64,000 nucleotides of DNA from the NCBI GenBank assembly GCA_905116865.2, contig CAJHNH020007623.1:47501-111500 (forward strand), written 5' to 3'. Source of the stretch: Candidula unifasciata (Eukaryota > Mollusca > Gastropoda > Stylommatophora > Geomitridae). The notes under the pieces are model-generated. The model was not told where the DNA came from. It was given only the letters and a program-made list of their open reading frames with translations, and searched no databases. Below are positions 9,054 through 19,734 of the stretch, in pieces. The position numbers and the translations under genes were made by a program. Position 1 is the stretch's first letter. Every line of letters starts with the position of its first letter.

Positions 9054-9617
9054 ACTTCTTCTTCTTCTTTTTCTTCTTCTTCTTCTTCTTCTTCTTCTTC
9101 TTCTTCTTCTTCTTCTTCTTCTTCTTCTTCTTCTTCTTCTTCTTCTTCTTCTTCTTCTTTTTTCTTCTTCTTCTTCTTTTCTTCTTCTTCTTTCTTCTTC
9201 TTCTTTCTTTTTTCTTCTTTTTTCTTCATCTTCTTTCTTCTTCTTCTTCTTCTTCTTCTTCTTCTTCTTCTTCTTCTTCTTCTTCTTCTTCTTCTTCTTC
9301 TTCTTCTTCTTCTTCTTCTTCTTCTTCTTCTTCTTCTTCTTTGCGTTCACCAGCTGAAAACTCTGGCAGAAAATTATGGTTGCTCATCCACTTCTGGACT
9401 GCATTCCTATTCTAGAACCAAAGTGTTGCGTGTGCATCCGTTTGACAGATCTAACTCATCTGTGTACAAACTGTTTGGTTCCTTGCTTCTCATGCAGATG
9501 CACTTCCACTTCGGAGGAAGCTCCTAATTAGTCGACTCTTACGACATGCTTTTGGGGTAGGCAGTGGTTCTATTCTTGTTTTCCCCACAACAGTGGCCCG
9601 GAACCCACACGGGGAAA
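9054..9617 (-). mobile_element. SINE-E copy with long (GAA)n tail
   Basis: TTC triplets fill 9054-9342 with local TTTTCTT interruptions, then GCGTTCACCAGCTGAAAAC leads into the element body. In sense orientation it starts near 9617 with CCCGTGTGGGTTCCGGG and ends CAGCTGGTGAACGCAAAG followed by GAA. This is the copy with the longest tail, close to 290 bp, and the best preserved body. Confidence 0.87.
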
Positions 9618-10577
9618 ACTAACTAATATCTCCGCATACCAAGTCAGCAGGGGCGTCAACGTACGGAAAACATTAGGAGCGCTTTAAAGGGAGATGGGGC
9701 ATGGCGGAGGCTAACCTACCTTACACATTTTCGCAGGGAGAAAGAAGAGGAACGGTTCAAGTCGCCTTAGCCTTGTTGAAATGCCGAATAATAAATGTAT
9801 TTATATATTTTTAATTTAAAAAATGTATAATTAAATACTTAAAAATAGAACTATACCTGGTTGTGGGGGCCGTATAACACGTGATCAATTCTGTAGGAGG
9901 GGGTCACAGGAATACCCAACCCTTTCGCCCCCGCAACTAAAAAGTGTCTGGGAAAGAGGGGTTAAACAGGCATGCAGTAACAGTTAGAACACACGCTCCT
10001 ATTGTACACGGCCTGGTTCAATCCTGAATTATGGGACAATAATATCCCCCCCCCCCCCCTGTCCCCTCACCCATCAATTTCAACAGTGGTGTCCAAGTAC
10101 CCCTCATAAACTGGATACAGGACAATTTGTATTTATTAATTATTATTTGGGAAAGAGCGGCAGGAAGGAGACTCACGGAATCTTGATGTCATGATACTGA
10201 CATTGCACTAAGGCTAAAAACAAAAAAAAACAAAAGTTATGTAAACAAAAACAATCACTTACAGATGTTGTGAAAAAGACTAGAAATGAAAAGAAGTTTG
10301 CTGAAGAAAATTGAAATCACAATTTTTTTTTAAATTTTTTGGCCATATGCGTTTCAGGGTAACCTTCACAGCAGTTCATTAATTTCACATACCTCGTGTG
10401 TACCGCCCGCCCAGAAATGTTAATATCTGTTTGTGTCTATCACACTCGTTTATACTGTGCTCTATTGTTTACCATTACCGTTGTTATTTTTTCACATATA
10501 TTTAAAAATATTCTTTCAGTTAGTACGAAGAAAAGCGATAGTGTGTATTTATGTTGTATTGTCTAATCTATGTATGT
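9618..10577. other. Spacer with low-copy repeats
   Basis: GGGGCGTCAACGTACGG...AAACATTAGGAG near 9650 and GTTGAAATGCC near 9775 recur, changed, near 24495-24560, so part of this stretch is a low-copy repeat. A C run lies at 10047-10059. No coding sequence recognised. Confidence 0.4.
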
Positions 10578-10660
10578 GCTGAAGAAGGCTCCATAACAGC
10601 AACGTTCATGTTTTGCTTGTGTTTGTTAAATTGTGAAGCTGCTGATATACTTTTCGTTCG
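10565..10660 (+). mobile_element. Possible Penelope-like element 3' remnant
   Basis: TGTGCTGAAGAAGGCTCC followed by AACAGCAACGTTCATG resembles the 'TGAAGAAGGC...GCCGAAACGTT' phrase near the ends of many Penelope-like retroelements. It is a short match in a non-coding context and no reverse transcriptase is adjacent. Confidence 0.3.
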
Positions 10661-10734
10661 GTTTTATATCTTTCCATGATATATTTTCTGGAGAAAAGTA
10701 GACTGACTGCCCCTTAACAAGCATGTCTTACAAG

Positions 10735-11260
10735 CAGTGTTGCCACTTCGGATGTTTTACATCCAAATTTAGATGTTTTCCTATGCATTTAGATGGCGTT
10801 TTTGACGTTTAGATGGTAGATGTTTTTCTAGATGTTTTTCATATGGAGTGAATTTGTCAAATCTAACCTAAGAAACAGGATGAAATTTGACATCCTAAAT
10901 GCTGTCTTAACAATAAAATTTTGCCTCATAAGAGAAGGAAAAGGCTGTTCAACTTATCAGCTCCCTGACTGGGTATTAAAAGAAATTGGAACAGCTAAAG
11001 CATACCAGAGTCATTTTGGATCTGAAGCTTCAACTTCATCATCCAAGCTAAGTTTATCCTGTGGATCTTGTAAGGCAGACTTCAGTAAAGATGAGGACAT
11101 CATTCTATAGGGTAAGTCATATCAATTGCTATGCAATTTGTGACTCTTTCCATTTAGATGTTTGTTTTTTTCTAGATGTTTTCCAGGCAAATTTAGAAGT
11201 TTTAAGATATTTTTTGACTCAGTTTTGGATGTTTTTTGTCAAAGAAAAGTAGGAACACTG
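10735..11260 (+). mobile_element. 526-bp hAT element with perfect 8-bp target duplication
   Basis: Terminal inverted repeats CAGTGTTGCCACTT and, inverted at the right end, CAGTGTTCCTACTT (12 of 14 match). The direct flanks CTTACAAG at 10727-10734 and 11261-11268 are identical, the 8-bp duplication typical of hAT insertion. The element is rich in TTTAGATGTTTTT-like subterminal repeats at both sides. It carries only the C-terminal transposase remnant at 10832-11110, so it is an internally deleted derivative needing a transposase from elsewhere. The intact duplication suggests a comparatively recent insertion. Confidence 0.92.
10832..11110 (+). pseudogene. hAT transposase C-terminal (dimerisation region) fragment
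   Basis: About 92 codons open to a stop at 11108-11110. The stretch SEFVKSNLRNRMKFDILNA then VLTIKFCLIREGKGCSTYQL resembles the end of the hAT dimerisation domain, where '(K)S.LRNRM....LNA.L.I...L' is common. Residues after about 45 (PDWVLKEIGTAKAY, then a serine-rich tail) fit the extreme C terminus. The catalytic RNase H-like core is absent, so no activity is possible. The likely role is residual sequence of an autonomous parent element. Confidence 0.65.
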
Positions 11261-11404
11261 CTTACAAGGTGACTAATTCGAGGTTTTGTCAGAATTTGAT
11301 ATGTTGGGCCCAGAGACGAAGGTATCGCTACCTAGCTATATACCACAAGGAGCCAACAGCGCTTTTAAGGGCAAACGCAACGATAGAAAAAAAAAAAAAA
11401 GACC

Positions 11405-11572
11405 TGACGCTCTTATGAACACCACAAAAGAGAAGACAATCGAAGGCAAGCAAGCAAGAAGCAAACAGAGATACAAGTGGGACGATTACATCAAGAGATT
11501 GGAAAAACATCAGTATGACAGAGCGTACAACCAGAGCCAAAGACACCAGAGCCAACCGTTATTGTGGAGATG
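11405..11572 (+). pseudogene. LINE reverse-transcriptase C-terminal fragment
   Basis: Reading GKQARSKQRYKWDDYIKRLE then YDRAYNQSQ resembles the arginine-rich end of LINE polyproteins ('GKR.RGRQR..W.DDIK'). It is 5' truncated and preceded by an A run at 11387-11400. Short, so only a class-level call is justified. Confidence 0.45.
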
Positions 11573-11579
11573 ACACCGC

Positions 11580-12056
11580 AAATAACTAAATTTTATGTTG
11601 GACTACTTTACCTGTTAAGGCAAAAGTCGCATCGTATAAATACCTCCTACACTGTCTCCGTATTAAAATAAATACCACAACACAATTTTAAATAACCATC
11701 CACGTATAAAAACTAGTCCAAGGAATTTACTAACACACAGTTTCAAAGTCAGGTAATATAAAAACAACCTGCAATCAAAACAACTCTAACTGCCGTTTCA
11801 GTTTAGCAGCAACTGCATGTATTTATACAAATACACCGACATGTTGCATGCCGAGCGCCACGTAAACGCCAGATCTGGATTTGCGCGCCACAGACCAGAC
11901 AGACTTTTGGGTTTCTAGAAATACACCTCGCCGCACCTGTTGCCCCTCCCCCATCAAAGATGTGCTAAAAATAGGAAGAAGTCAGTTATTAAATTTCGTC
12001 TTTGAGGTTCATACCTCAAGGAGAGGTGCCAATCATGCGAGACAGGGGATTTGTTT
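11580..12056. other. Unassigned spacer
   Basis: No repeat family or coding sequence was recognised. It ends at the start of the 47-bp minisatellite. Confidence 0.4.
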
Positions 12057-12512
12057 CGAGGGGTATCCAGGGTTCCTGGTGTTAGTAGTTCGATTCTGGT
12101 TAGTTTAGGGTATCCGGGGTTCCTGGTGTTAGTAGTTCAGTTCTGGTTAGTTTGGGGTATCTGGAGCTCCTGGTGTTAGTAGTTCGGTTCTGGTTAGTTT
12201 GGGGTATCTGGAGCTCCTGGTGTTAGTAGTTCGGTTCTGGTTAGTTTGGGGTATCCGGGGTTCCTGGTGTTAGTAGTTCTGTTCTTGTTAGTTTGGGGTA
12301 TCCGGGGTTCCTGGTGTTAGTAGTTCGGTTCTGGTTAGTTTAGGGTATCGGGTGTTCCTGGTGTTAGTAGTTCGGTTCTGGTTAGTTTGGGGTATCCGGG
12401 GTCCCTGTTAGTAGTTGTTAGTTTGGGGTATCCGGGGGTTAGTAGTTCGGTTCTGGTTAGTTTGGGGTATCCGGGGTTCCTGGTGTTAGTAGTTCGGTTC
12501 TGGTAAGTTTTT
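12057..12512. repeat. Minisatellite, 47-bp unit, about 9-10 copies
   Basis: Units of the form GGGGTATCCGGGGTTCC, TGGTGTTAGTAGTTCGG and TTCTGGTTAGTTT. TCCTGGTGTT starts recur every 47 bp (12074, 12121 and onward). One unit near 12400-12440 is shortened. No coding function. Confidence 0.92.
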
Positions 12513-12817
12513 ATTCTTGTGTGGTTCCAGGAATTAGGACTATTACAAAATTAAAATAATTATAATTATAAAAGAATAAAGAAAAAAAAAAAACCCAATT
12601 TTTGTATAGGAGATTTGTAGGGCTTCAAAGGGACATAAGTCTTGTTTAAGCGTACAATTATAGTTTGTTATAACTATTATTATGATACGGAATGGCAAAT
12701 AAATATAACAATATTTTCTAAAATTTCAAATATATTACAATACTCAAATAGAGACTTTCATACTTTGGGGCCAAAAGTAAAAAGGATCTGCTGACTGATG
12801 ATGATCATGATAATGAT

Positions 12818-13030
12818 GATGATGAAATCCCGTAGCCACAGCGTAGGTTGGATGTAATATATTCAGTTTTAGCTGTGGGGATTATCGTGTGATGAAGTCC
12901 TAATCTGTTTTCCACGATTCGACTCTCCTACCACTGTCTGAAAGAAACAAGAACGGTATTCTCCCGAACCGCCAACCACGTGAATCGAGCCCGGGTAGAC
13001 TTCGAGGATTGCATTGTGAAACAGGTTCAC
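12818..13030 (-). mobile_element. SINE-C copy
   Basis: Shares order and phrases with 32311-32512 and 47633-47765: AGCCACAGCGTAGG, CACGATTCGACTCTCC, TACCACTGTCTGAAAG and TGAATCGAGCCCGGG. The last is the complement of a B box on the minus strand. Confidence 0.65.
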
Positions 13031-13393
13031 TAATCATAGAGCCGTAAGTCTTTGCCCATTATCATTAGATATAATGCTGCACTTGTACAATAATATTTAC
13101 ATGTCCTGTTCATTTCTGCGTTACTCTCGCACGTGTGAAGCAGATGATAAATACGTACGTTCAGGCACCTTTCCCCTCTGACATGATACAAGCTCTCTGT
13201 TTTGTATGTCATGCTTTTGTGTTCTTTTATAATATTCATAATATGCATATCATCATATGATCATAACATGCTTTATTAGTAAAATACAATTGCTGTGTGA
13301 AAGATGGTTGACTGAAAGGGCCGAATGTAAGACGGGCCTGCGTGCCCAATTTGTGACCCTTTGAAAATAAAGTTCGTTCGTTCGTTCGTTCGT
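13031..13393 (+). mobile_element. Probable retroelement 3' end with (GTTC)n tail
   Basis: Ends TGAAAATAAAGTTCGTTCG and four to five GTTC units (13372-13393) after an AATAAA signal, the way several LINE and SINE tails end in short tandem repeats. Similar TTCGTTCGT runs occur near 34070 and 26245. No protein was recognised in the preceding 300 bases. Confidence 0.4.
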
Positions 13394-13489
13394 ATGTACT
13401 CATTTATACAGGATGAGTCTTGTCAGCCGATCCCGTTTCTGGACGATTATTTGTTTTATTTGGTTAAATCATACAGGGTCATCGAGAAT

Positions 13490-13735
13490 GATTAGTCTTT
13501 CCTCTTGGGTCTAGGGCGGTGCAAAGGGCAGAGGTCATGGGTCTCCATGTCTGGCGGTTCGTTGCCATCTGATTTAGGTCTGGGATGTTGACAAGGCCCA
13601 TTGTTGAGCCTTCCCTGATGATGGTTCCACTCAGGGTCTCTCTTGGTTCTTCCTCGTTTTCTTTTTCCTTCCGGTGTCCACATGAGGGACTGATAGAGAA
13701 GTCTTGTCTTGTCCATTCTGAGTGCATGGCCAATG
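13490..13735 (-). pseudogene. LINE reverse-transcriptase C-terminal fragment, frameshifted
   Basis: Minus-strand frame one reads WTPEGKRKRGRTKRDPEWNH; the adjacent frame continues with NQMATNRQTWRPMTSALCTA. Together these match the layout of the end of RTE-type polyproteins ('GKRKRGRPK..WRR...A.DR..WR.LV.ALC'). The frame change near 13600 disables it. Confidence 0.65.
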
Positions 13736-13822
13736 AAGTTCGGTAATCGAGAATAACTGCCAGCTTTATGAGTAAAGAACCCTTTCCCCTCCTTTAGGCG
13801 TACTGTGCATCAAAGGCTAGAC

Positions 13823-14032
13823 CGGTGGTTCTCAACCTTCCTAATGCCCCGACCCTTTTATTCAGTTCCTCATGTTGTGACGACCTCCTGCCATACCATT
13901 TTTTTCGTTGCTATGTCATAACTTCAGTGATGAATGTTTTCCGATGGTCTTAGACGTCTATGGTGAAAGAGTCGTTCGACCCCCCCCCCTCCCCACCCCC
14001 AAGGGTCACGACCAATGGGTTGAGAGTCGCTG
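13823..14032. mobile_element. SPIN-like hAT miniature element (210 bp)
   Basis: Starts CGGTGGTTCTCAACCTTCC and ends GGGTTGAGAGTCGCTG. It keeps ATTCAGTTCCTCATG, TTTTCCGATGGTCTTAG and AGAGTCGTTCGACC. The flanks GGCTAGAC (13815-13822) and GGCTAGAA (14033-14040) differ at one base, supporting hAT-type insertion. An expanded C run inside (13980-13990) is a later change. Confidence 0.87.
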
Positions 14033-14035
14033 GGC

Positions 14036-14222
14036 TAGAACAGTCGGCTCTTGGTAGGTAATGTGGTCAGCATCACGCTTACAGCTTTACTTTAGTACTT
14101 ACTCAAGGCTGAGTCATCCTGGGAGCAAAGGTCATTGAAAGAAACATGCCCGGCACCGTCAGAACGCGAATCCGCGACCCCCTTCCGATCCGCGAGCGTC
14201 TATCCGCTACATCACGGTGGCT
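14036..14222 (-). mobile_element. SINE-B copy, diverged
   Basis: Minus-strand copy with GGTAATGTGGTCAGCATC, CTCAAGGCTGAGTC and a tRNA-like end (CTTCCGATCCGCGAGCG). It begins directly beside the SPIN-like element. Confidence 0.72.
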
Positions 14223-14301
14223 TCCATATATATATTTATATACGTACATATATATGCATATGTGTGTATTAATATATATCTATATATAACACAAGCCTTA
14301 G

Positions 14302-14722
14302 ATCCCACGAGGTTTAAGGTTTGAAGTTTAAACAACTGATTAACATCATGGAACAAGAGTAGTAACCCATAAGAGTTCCGTTTTACTTCTTACTAAAGTC
14401 AAAGTCCGAAGAATCCCAGCGCAGTGCACGAGCTCCGTAGCATCAGCGATGATCCAGAAATAGTTTAGGTCGATTTTTAGCTCCTCATTTTGCCCGGGCA
14501 GCGCAGTTGGTCTACTCTTTTCGATTTCCAACTGCCAAGGGATTTTCTTACGTGCGCAGCAATACACACAGGCGTCCTATCTTACTACCCAGAGACCAGG
14601 GAAAATTACTAGAAATCCACGCGTAAAATATACCAGCCTTCACCCAGGCCTGAACCCAGGACCTCCAGCACTCGAGGCGGACGCCATGCCTCGAGACCAC
14701 GTAGCTCCCTAAAGCCCTAAAT
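14302..14722 (-). mobile_element. SINE-D, full-length copy with target duplication
   Basis: Bounded by a perfect 11-bp duplication ACAAGCCTTAG (14291-14301 and 14723-14733). The sense-strand end is CAAACCTTAAACC; the head complement contains CCTGAACCCAGGACC and GCCATGCCTCGAGACC. The internal order is the same as in the other four SINE-D copies. Confidence 0.9.
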
Positions 14723-15046
14723 ACAAGCCTTAGTAACCTTCCCCCCCCCCCTTCATTTTCCACGTCTTCCACCCCTATCTCGTCTTTATGTCACCGCCTC
14801 TGCAAGATAGTAGGATTAGCCTGCATGTTAGTTTTTCTCCTACGAATACAAAATGTCATCACTTGTTTGAATGTCCCAGTTTAAGGAGCGTTCAAAAGCA
14901 AATTTACGGACGTATTTAACTGCACATTCTAGTTAGCCTAGTTTACAAAGAACAGTGGGCAAAATTCCACAGCACTTAGTTTAATTATATTAATTAATTA
15001 AGTCTATAATCAGTCTTGGGCAAATCTGGACTGCTGACACATATCT

Positions 15047-15297
15047 TTCTTCTTCTTCTTCTTCTTCTTCTTCTTCTTCTTCTTCTTCTTCTTCTTCTTC
15101 TTCTTCTTCTTCTTCTTCTTCTTCTTCTTCTTCTTCCTTTCTTCTTCGCATTAACGGCTGTAAAATCTGGCGAAAGGTTTAGGCTGGTCTTCTACTCTGG
15201 ACCTTGCTCTGTATCAGAACTTTCTCGTCTCTCAGGTTATGTGCACTGCAATTTTAAATGGTAGCCGTCTAATTGGTCGCATTTTACGACACGGTTT
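15047..15297 (-). mobile_element. SINE-E copy, 5' part lost, with (GAA)n tail
   Basis: TTC triplets at 15047-15136, then TTCTTCGCATTAACGGCTG into a diverged body (GGTCTTCTACTCTGG, CATTTTACGACACGG). It stops where a LINE 3' end begins at about 15298, so two GAA-tailed elements lie end to start. Confidence 0.75.
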
Positions 15298-15965
15298 TTC
15301 TTCTTCGGCATTCTGAGCCCTTGAGGTTCATTGCTGCAGATATCCCCCGCCTCTATGCATCTATGTGATTAGTCCTCTCTTTCCAGTGGGCGACTCCAAG
15401 TTTTCACAGGTCTGTCTGTGTCACAGGTCTGTCTGTCACATGTCTGTCTGTGCCACAGGTCTGTCTTTGTATAATCTCTCCACTGTGTTGTTGGTCTGTC
15501 ATGTCTACCAGTCAACTCACTTGTGCACACAGTTTTTAACCTCTCTGTCACCTAACATTCTTTTAACACGCCCCCGCCTTTGCTGTCTAATAGTCCTCAT
15601 GATGCCAGTGATCAATGATGATTTAAACGGACTATGAATTTCCTTGTAACTTCTCACTCTCCAGTCCCGCTGTTGGCATCTTTGATGGGTTCAAAGGTTC
15701 GGCACAAGACTGTTATCAAACATTGTAATAAGGTTTCATCTCATTTAGCTGTGATCCTAGTTTCAGAGCCACATAAAACAAGTTATCTTATCTGCGTTTT
15801 ATGTACTTTAATCTTGGTGCTACGAGACACAAGCTTTGATTTTAACCAATTTTGAAGGGCATAGTATACCTTCGAACTGTATTATAGACTGTATTTATTC
15901 TCTTAGTATGTTGAAGTTCACAAATAAGAACTTTTATGTTTCCGTTTGTGTCAGTTTAAATTCAT
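15298..15965 (-). pseudogene. LINE reverse-transcriptase remnant with GAA-type 3' end
   Basis: Colinear with 37556-38200. Both begin on the plus strand with CTTCTTC and a GGCATTC/AGCATTCC phrase, then GAGCCCTTGAGGTTCATTGC. The minus-strand coding sense is the C-terminal part of a non-LTR reverse transcriptase, broken by many stops. The segment near 15660-15860 matches the 37880-38060 portion. A TCTGTCTGTG expansion near 15410-15470 is secondary. Confidence 0.65.
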
Positions 15966-16477
15966 TTAAAATCCATCCGAAATCGAGGCTTTGATATGTT
16001 TCGTGACGAAATAAAGTTTTACTATGGTGGGGGTGTCGGACCCATGCTCCAACCCTCCAGGGCGGGAGACCAGGGTGTCTCTTTTTCTCTGTTTTCTACT
16101 ACTAACCTGTCCGGATGGAGTTGGAGGGGGAGGGGAGGGGGGGGGGGAGTGAAGGGTATAGCTCTCGCAGTCACTGAGAAACGCAATCTCCCCTACCACG
16201 GCAAAGGGAAGACACCTCTGCGCGGAGAAAGGAAAAATATGGAACGCTTCAAGAATTTGCGAGTCAAAATAATGATATTAATTAAATGTATAATCAGTCA
16301 GTGGCATTCACAGAGGGGTAGGGAGTCTAGCGCCTGGCTGGCTGAGTGTCCAAATGAACTTGTTCTATCAAAGAGACATACTCGTTATTTAATTGCTGGC
16401 GGTAAGTTGAAGTTCCAATGTAGACACATCACCACCGTCATCGTTGACATTATCATTGTCGTTATCATCATCATGAG

Positions 16478-16712
16478 ATCGATTTCACTCCACCAGGTTA
16501 TCCCATAAAGCTCGGTTCTGCTCGGCAGAACGACTAACTCTCATGTGAGCATCACACAAAGCTCGAACTCAGTAGCTTCAGAGACGATCCCCCAGAAATA
16601 TCCGTAAAACTGCACTCATGAACCGAAAGATCTCTTTAAGAAACGAACCCACCATCTTTTGAGCGCGAGGCAGACGGCTTGACCATTTCACAAAGGAGAG
16701 CCCTCGAACTTC
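16478..16712 (-). mobile_element. SINE-H copy
   Basis: Colinear with 7140-7400: GATTTCACTCCACC, TTATCCCATAAAGCTC, TCACACAAAGCTCG, GAAACGAACCCACCATCTT and GAGGCAGACGGCTTGACC. More diverged than the SINE-A or SINE-D copies. Confidence 0.6.
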
Positions 16713-16929
16713 AAGGCCGGTCATAAGAAGGGCACTTTGCGGTTATAGACTACCTTGTTGGTCACTATTGTCCATATGTGGCAATGGAAAGATTCTAAGT
16801 ATAACAAATTTACGATTGCATCTGAAATCCGGGTCGTTAGACTAAGTTTATCCAGGGGCCAAAATGTTGAAAATGAGGTTCGTCATTGGCCAGAGACCTC
16901 AGCTTCAGCATTGACATGTATAGGTAAAG

Positions 16930-17226
16930 GTAAAGTCGGGAGATGTGAACCAGCGTCATTGCACACGGTTATAAACCATAAGTGCTCTGCCACCAGTACG
17001 GACAGCTGATAAGAAACTTTCCGCCTGTGTGGCCGTCCGCATGTAACTCTGTAGCTACAGCGATGTTCCTCTATTTACCCCAGAGTTTTACTCTGGTACC
17101 CATTTCCTAGAGGCTCGGTGAACCCCGGGAAAAGCCCGGTTTCGAACATCGACCGTGAACTGCAGCGAGTCGCACCTGGATTTGAAAGCGAGTCTTCTAT
17201 CGACTACGTTAGTGCGGCCCCGTAGG
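16930..17226 (-). mobile_element. SINE-G copy
   Basis: Shares 270-290 bp with 48335-48604. Minus-strand head: CGCACTAACGTAGTCGATAG (A-box region), followed by TTTCAAATCC (B-box region). Body phrases are CCCAGAGTTTTACTCTGG (a perfect hairpin), GTACCCATTTCCTAGAGGC and CACCAGTACGGACAGCTGAT. Confidence 0.78.
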
Positions 17227-18044
17227 TATAGGTAATACATAACAAGTGACAAGGATGCACATGCCACTTGTTAGGCCCCTACAGGCCAGATTCGGCCCTC
17301 GAACCGCTATTTGAATAGGTATTTCCTAAATCTACTTTCCAAAACGAAACAACACAAACATTAAAATACAATCCTGACAATTTAAAAAGTCAATGACTAC
17401 CTGCAGATCTGATAATCACATCATGAAAGTCTCGTCATAACCTAATGAAAACTCGTAACTCTTTATACAAGATCGGAAAAACACACCTGCCTAATTTGAA
17501 TGAATATAAAATTGACACTTTCTCAAAGTTTACAACTCATCTTCTCGTTGCGGTCTATACCTGCAGAAGTGTTAAATCTGAACAGAAGTAACTTCCAACA
17601 CATTGCAGAAAAAAACAACCTATTCAAAGGAACGGAAGACACTATGCAAATTTCCATTGCAGAAGATAATGAAATAGAAAAACGAATGCAAACATTACGT
17701 AAACCGAGGCATGCAGGAGTGGGATCAGACAGTCGACATTGAGTGACTGCAATGTGCCTGACATCAGTTAGGTGGTCCTATCTCGTCGTCTGCGCTGAGT
17801 CACGTGCGTCTGGTAACATTTTCCCTGGTCTGGTTTAGAGAATCTATGATCTCCTTCCCCCTACTCCCCGTATTTGTCTCAAATTTCCTTCTTTTTTTTT
17901 TTAGGTGTTCTCCAAACAATTTGCAGGAAGCAAGATAAAAGAGTGTTTCTGTAGGCCTGACAAGCCAGTGATTCAGAGAGTCACATACTGAATGTAAGTC
18001 GAACAGGCAGAAATTTCAGACACCTAGAACTACACTGGTCTTGT
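17227..18044. other. Unassigned stretch
   Basis: Contains an open frame of 80 codons at 17500-17742 (plus) rich in charged residues, without a recognised domain, splice context or partner; I do not call it a gene. No repeat family was identified. Confidence 0.4.
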
Positions 18045-18290
18045 TCACTTCTTCTTTTACCGCTTAGGATGTCGGGGGAGATATGAGGTTTTGCTTCTTG
18101 TTCTTCTGGCCGTCCTGTTTACAAACACATTGTCCTGTTGTAGAGTCTGTCTGTGTTTTCTTTCAATGTCGTTCTTGGTCTACCTCGTGATCTAAGCTCA
18201 TTTCCTCTTTTGGTGCATGTCTTCTATGGTATGGCGTCACAGGGCATTCACTGATAGTGGGCAAACCATTTGTTTTGATGTTCTTTGTGT
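18045..18290 (-). pseudogene. LINE reverse-transcriptase C-terminal fragment
   Basis: Minus-strand reading gives a basic, frame-broken peptide (EEMSLDHEVDQ and KKTQTDSTTGQCV in neighbouring frames) laid out like LINE polyprotein ends, with a CTTCTTCTTTT 3' end at 18050. Weak, but its position beside other LINE ends fits. Confidence 0.4.
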
Positions 18291-18317
18291 GTATTTGTGT
18301 ATTTTAGAACTGATTTA

Positions 18318-18560
18318 GTGCATGTCGTAAGAGTCGGCTAAATTACGGGTGTTTCCTTTAAAGTCAAATTGCATCTGTCGGCGACGAACCAAGAGTATGC
18401 ATACAAATATGCCAGATATGTAAAACTGATATGCATGCAAAACTCAAGTTCTGGTACATGACTAAAGTCCAGAAGTGGACGAACAACCAGAACTCTCCAC
18501 TTGATTTTAAAGCCGATGAACGAGACGAAGAAGAAGAATAAAGAAGAAGAAAAAAGAAGT
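18318..18560 (+). mobile_element. SINE-E copy, plus strand
   Basis: 5' truncated; starts near GCATGTCGTAAGAGTCGGC. It passes CATCTGTCGGCGACGAACC, AAAACTGATATGCATGC, GTCCAGAAGTGGACGAACAA and GATGAACGAGACGAAGAAG, ending in a short interrupted GAA tail. Confidence 0.82.
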
Positions 18561-18599
18561 ATACTTAGAATTTGTATTCATCATTTTTATGCTTTGTTT

Positions 18600-18975
18600 T
18601 ATTCAAGTCCTCTGTCAGTTAGGGACTGTTGGATATTGTCTTCCCAGCGGACCCTGGATCGCCCTGGAGGTCTGGTTCCCTGGTTCTTAGCCTCCCATTT
18701 CTGTCATGGTGGTCGATTTTCTCCCATTCTGCATACATGTCCAAGCCCTTGTAGCTGTGACTGATCCACTCGGGTTTGCAGGGACTGGGTATCAAGATCT
18801 TTACGTATTGTCTGACGGCGAATTTGTCCTTTCTTGTCATTTGAACCATCTTTCTCAAACATATCATTACTGAGGCCTGAAGCTGGCTTCTGTGAGCTTT
18901 TGTCATTGCCAGTGACCCACACCCATAGGTCAGGACTGGCACATAGGTAGAGCGGTAAACAGCCATTTTCGTCCT
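18600..18975 (-). pseudogene. LINE reverse-transcriptase fragment
   Basis: Minus strand reads VYRSTYVPVLTYGCGSLAMT then HRSQLQASVMICLRKMVQMT, the 'Y...Y.P.LTYG.E.W..T' and 'RS.IQA.EM..LR' block of RTE-type reverse transcriptases. A neighbouring frame supplies QLQGLGHVCRMGENRPP, the following 'L.W.GHV.RM' block. At least one frameshift (near 18780) and stops disable it. Confidence 0.75.
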
Positions 18976-19734
18976 CTGCGTTACACTATACTTGCTTATT
19001 ATTCCTTTCTCAAGCTTTACAAGAGCACTTGCGTCCTATATAAAACACTTTAACACTCTTTTACTCACTCTAGTTAACGTCTATTTGATGACGTGTGTTT
19101 TCATCTGACAAAATGCTGCTTTTTCCATGACCCTTCTCGTTGCAATCTTTGCAATTCAAATTCGAATAAATAATAGTCTCTACTGATTAAACGGAGGTAG
19201 CCTCCCTTGCTGGTTAAACAGCGACTCCTTGTCGGTTTGGCCAACACTAGAAATTAGAAGTTAAACATTCCTTAGAAACGTATTTGTTAGCCTTCCTTGT
19301 TAGTCTTGATGGGAGGAGTGAGAAGGCGTGAAGTTCAAAATAAATCTATTTTATTTTGTTAAACAACACAGAAGCGCACCTCAACCAGCTTTGTGGTTGT
19401 TGCTTATGAAGTGGTTCTCAAATTGTGTCTTTCTACTCATTATCATGTAACACGTCCTTTGCAAGACGTCGCTCTCATCACGCTTTGATTGAAAGAAACT
19501 TGGCCTCTCGCCAGCTCTCCTGCCTCATGTACTTTTGTATGCAAGGAGTCACTTATACCATGTACCCACCTTCGGGCTGGTACCATGCTCTCTGCTATTA
19601 TTTATCCCAATCCGTCTGAGGCGCCTGATATGCCAAAATATATCATCTCCCGAAAAAAGATGCTGTTTATTAGCCAGTCTTCCAGCTTTTATGTCGGTGT
19701 AGATCAGAAAGCCAACTCAAGAAGATGAAAAAAA
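18976..19734. other. Unassigned stretch
   Basis: AT-rich, with phrases such as GGTTAAACAGCGACTCC but no identified element. Two small open frames near 19425-19728 overlap in different frames and look random. Confidence 0.4.

Noticed and set aside
9020..9415. Frames of 90-131 codons over the TTC array
   Set aside because: Microsatellite and SINE-E sequence; no protein family.
17500..17742. An 80-codon frame with mixed composition
   Set aside because: No recognised domain, no second exon, and its length is expected by chance in AT-rich DNA.
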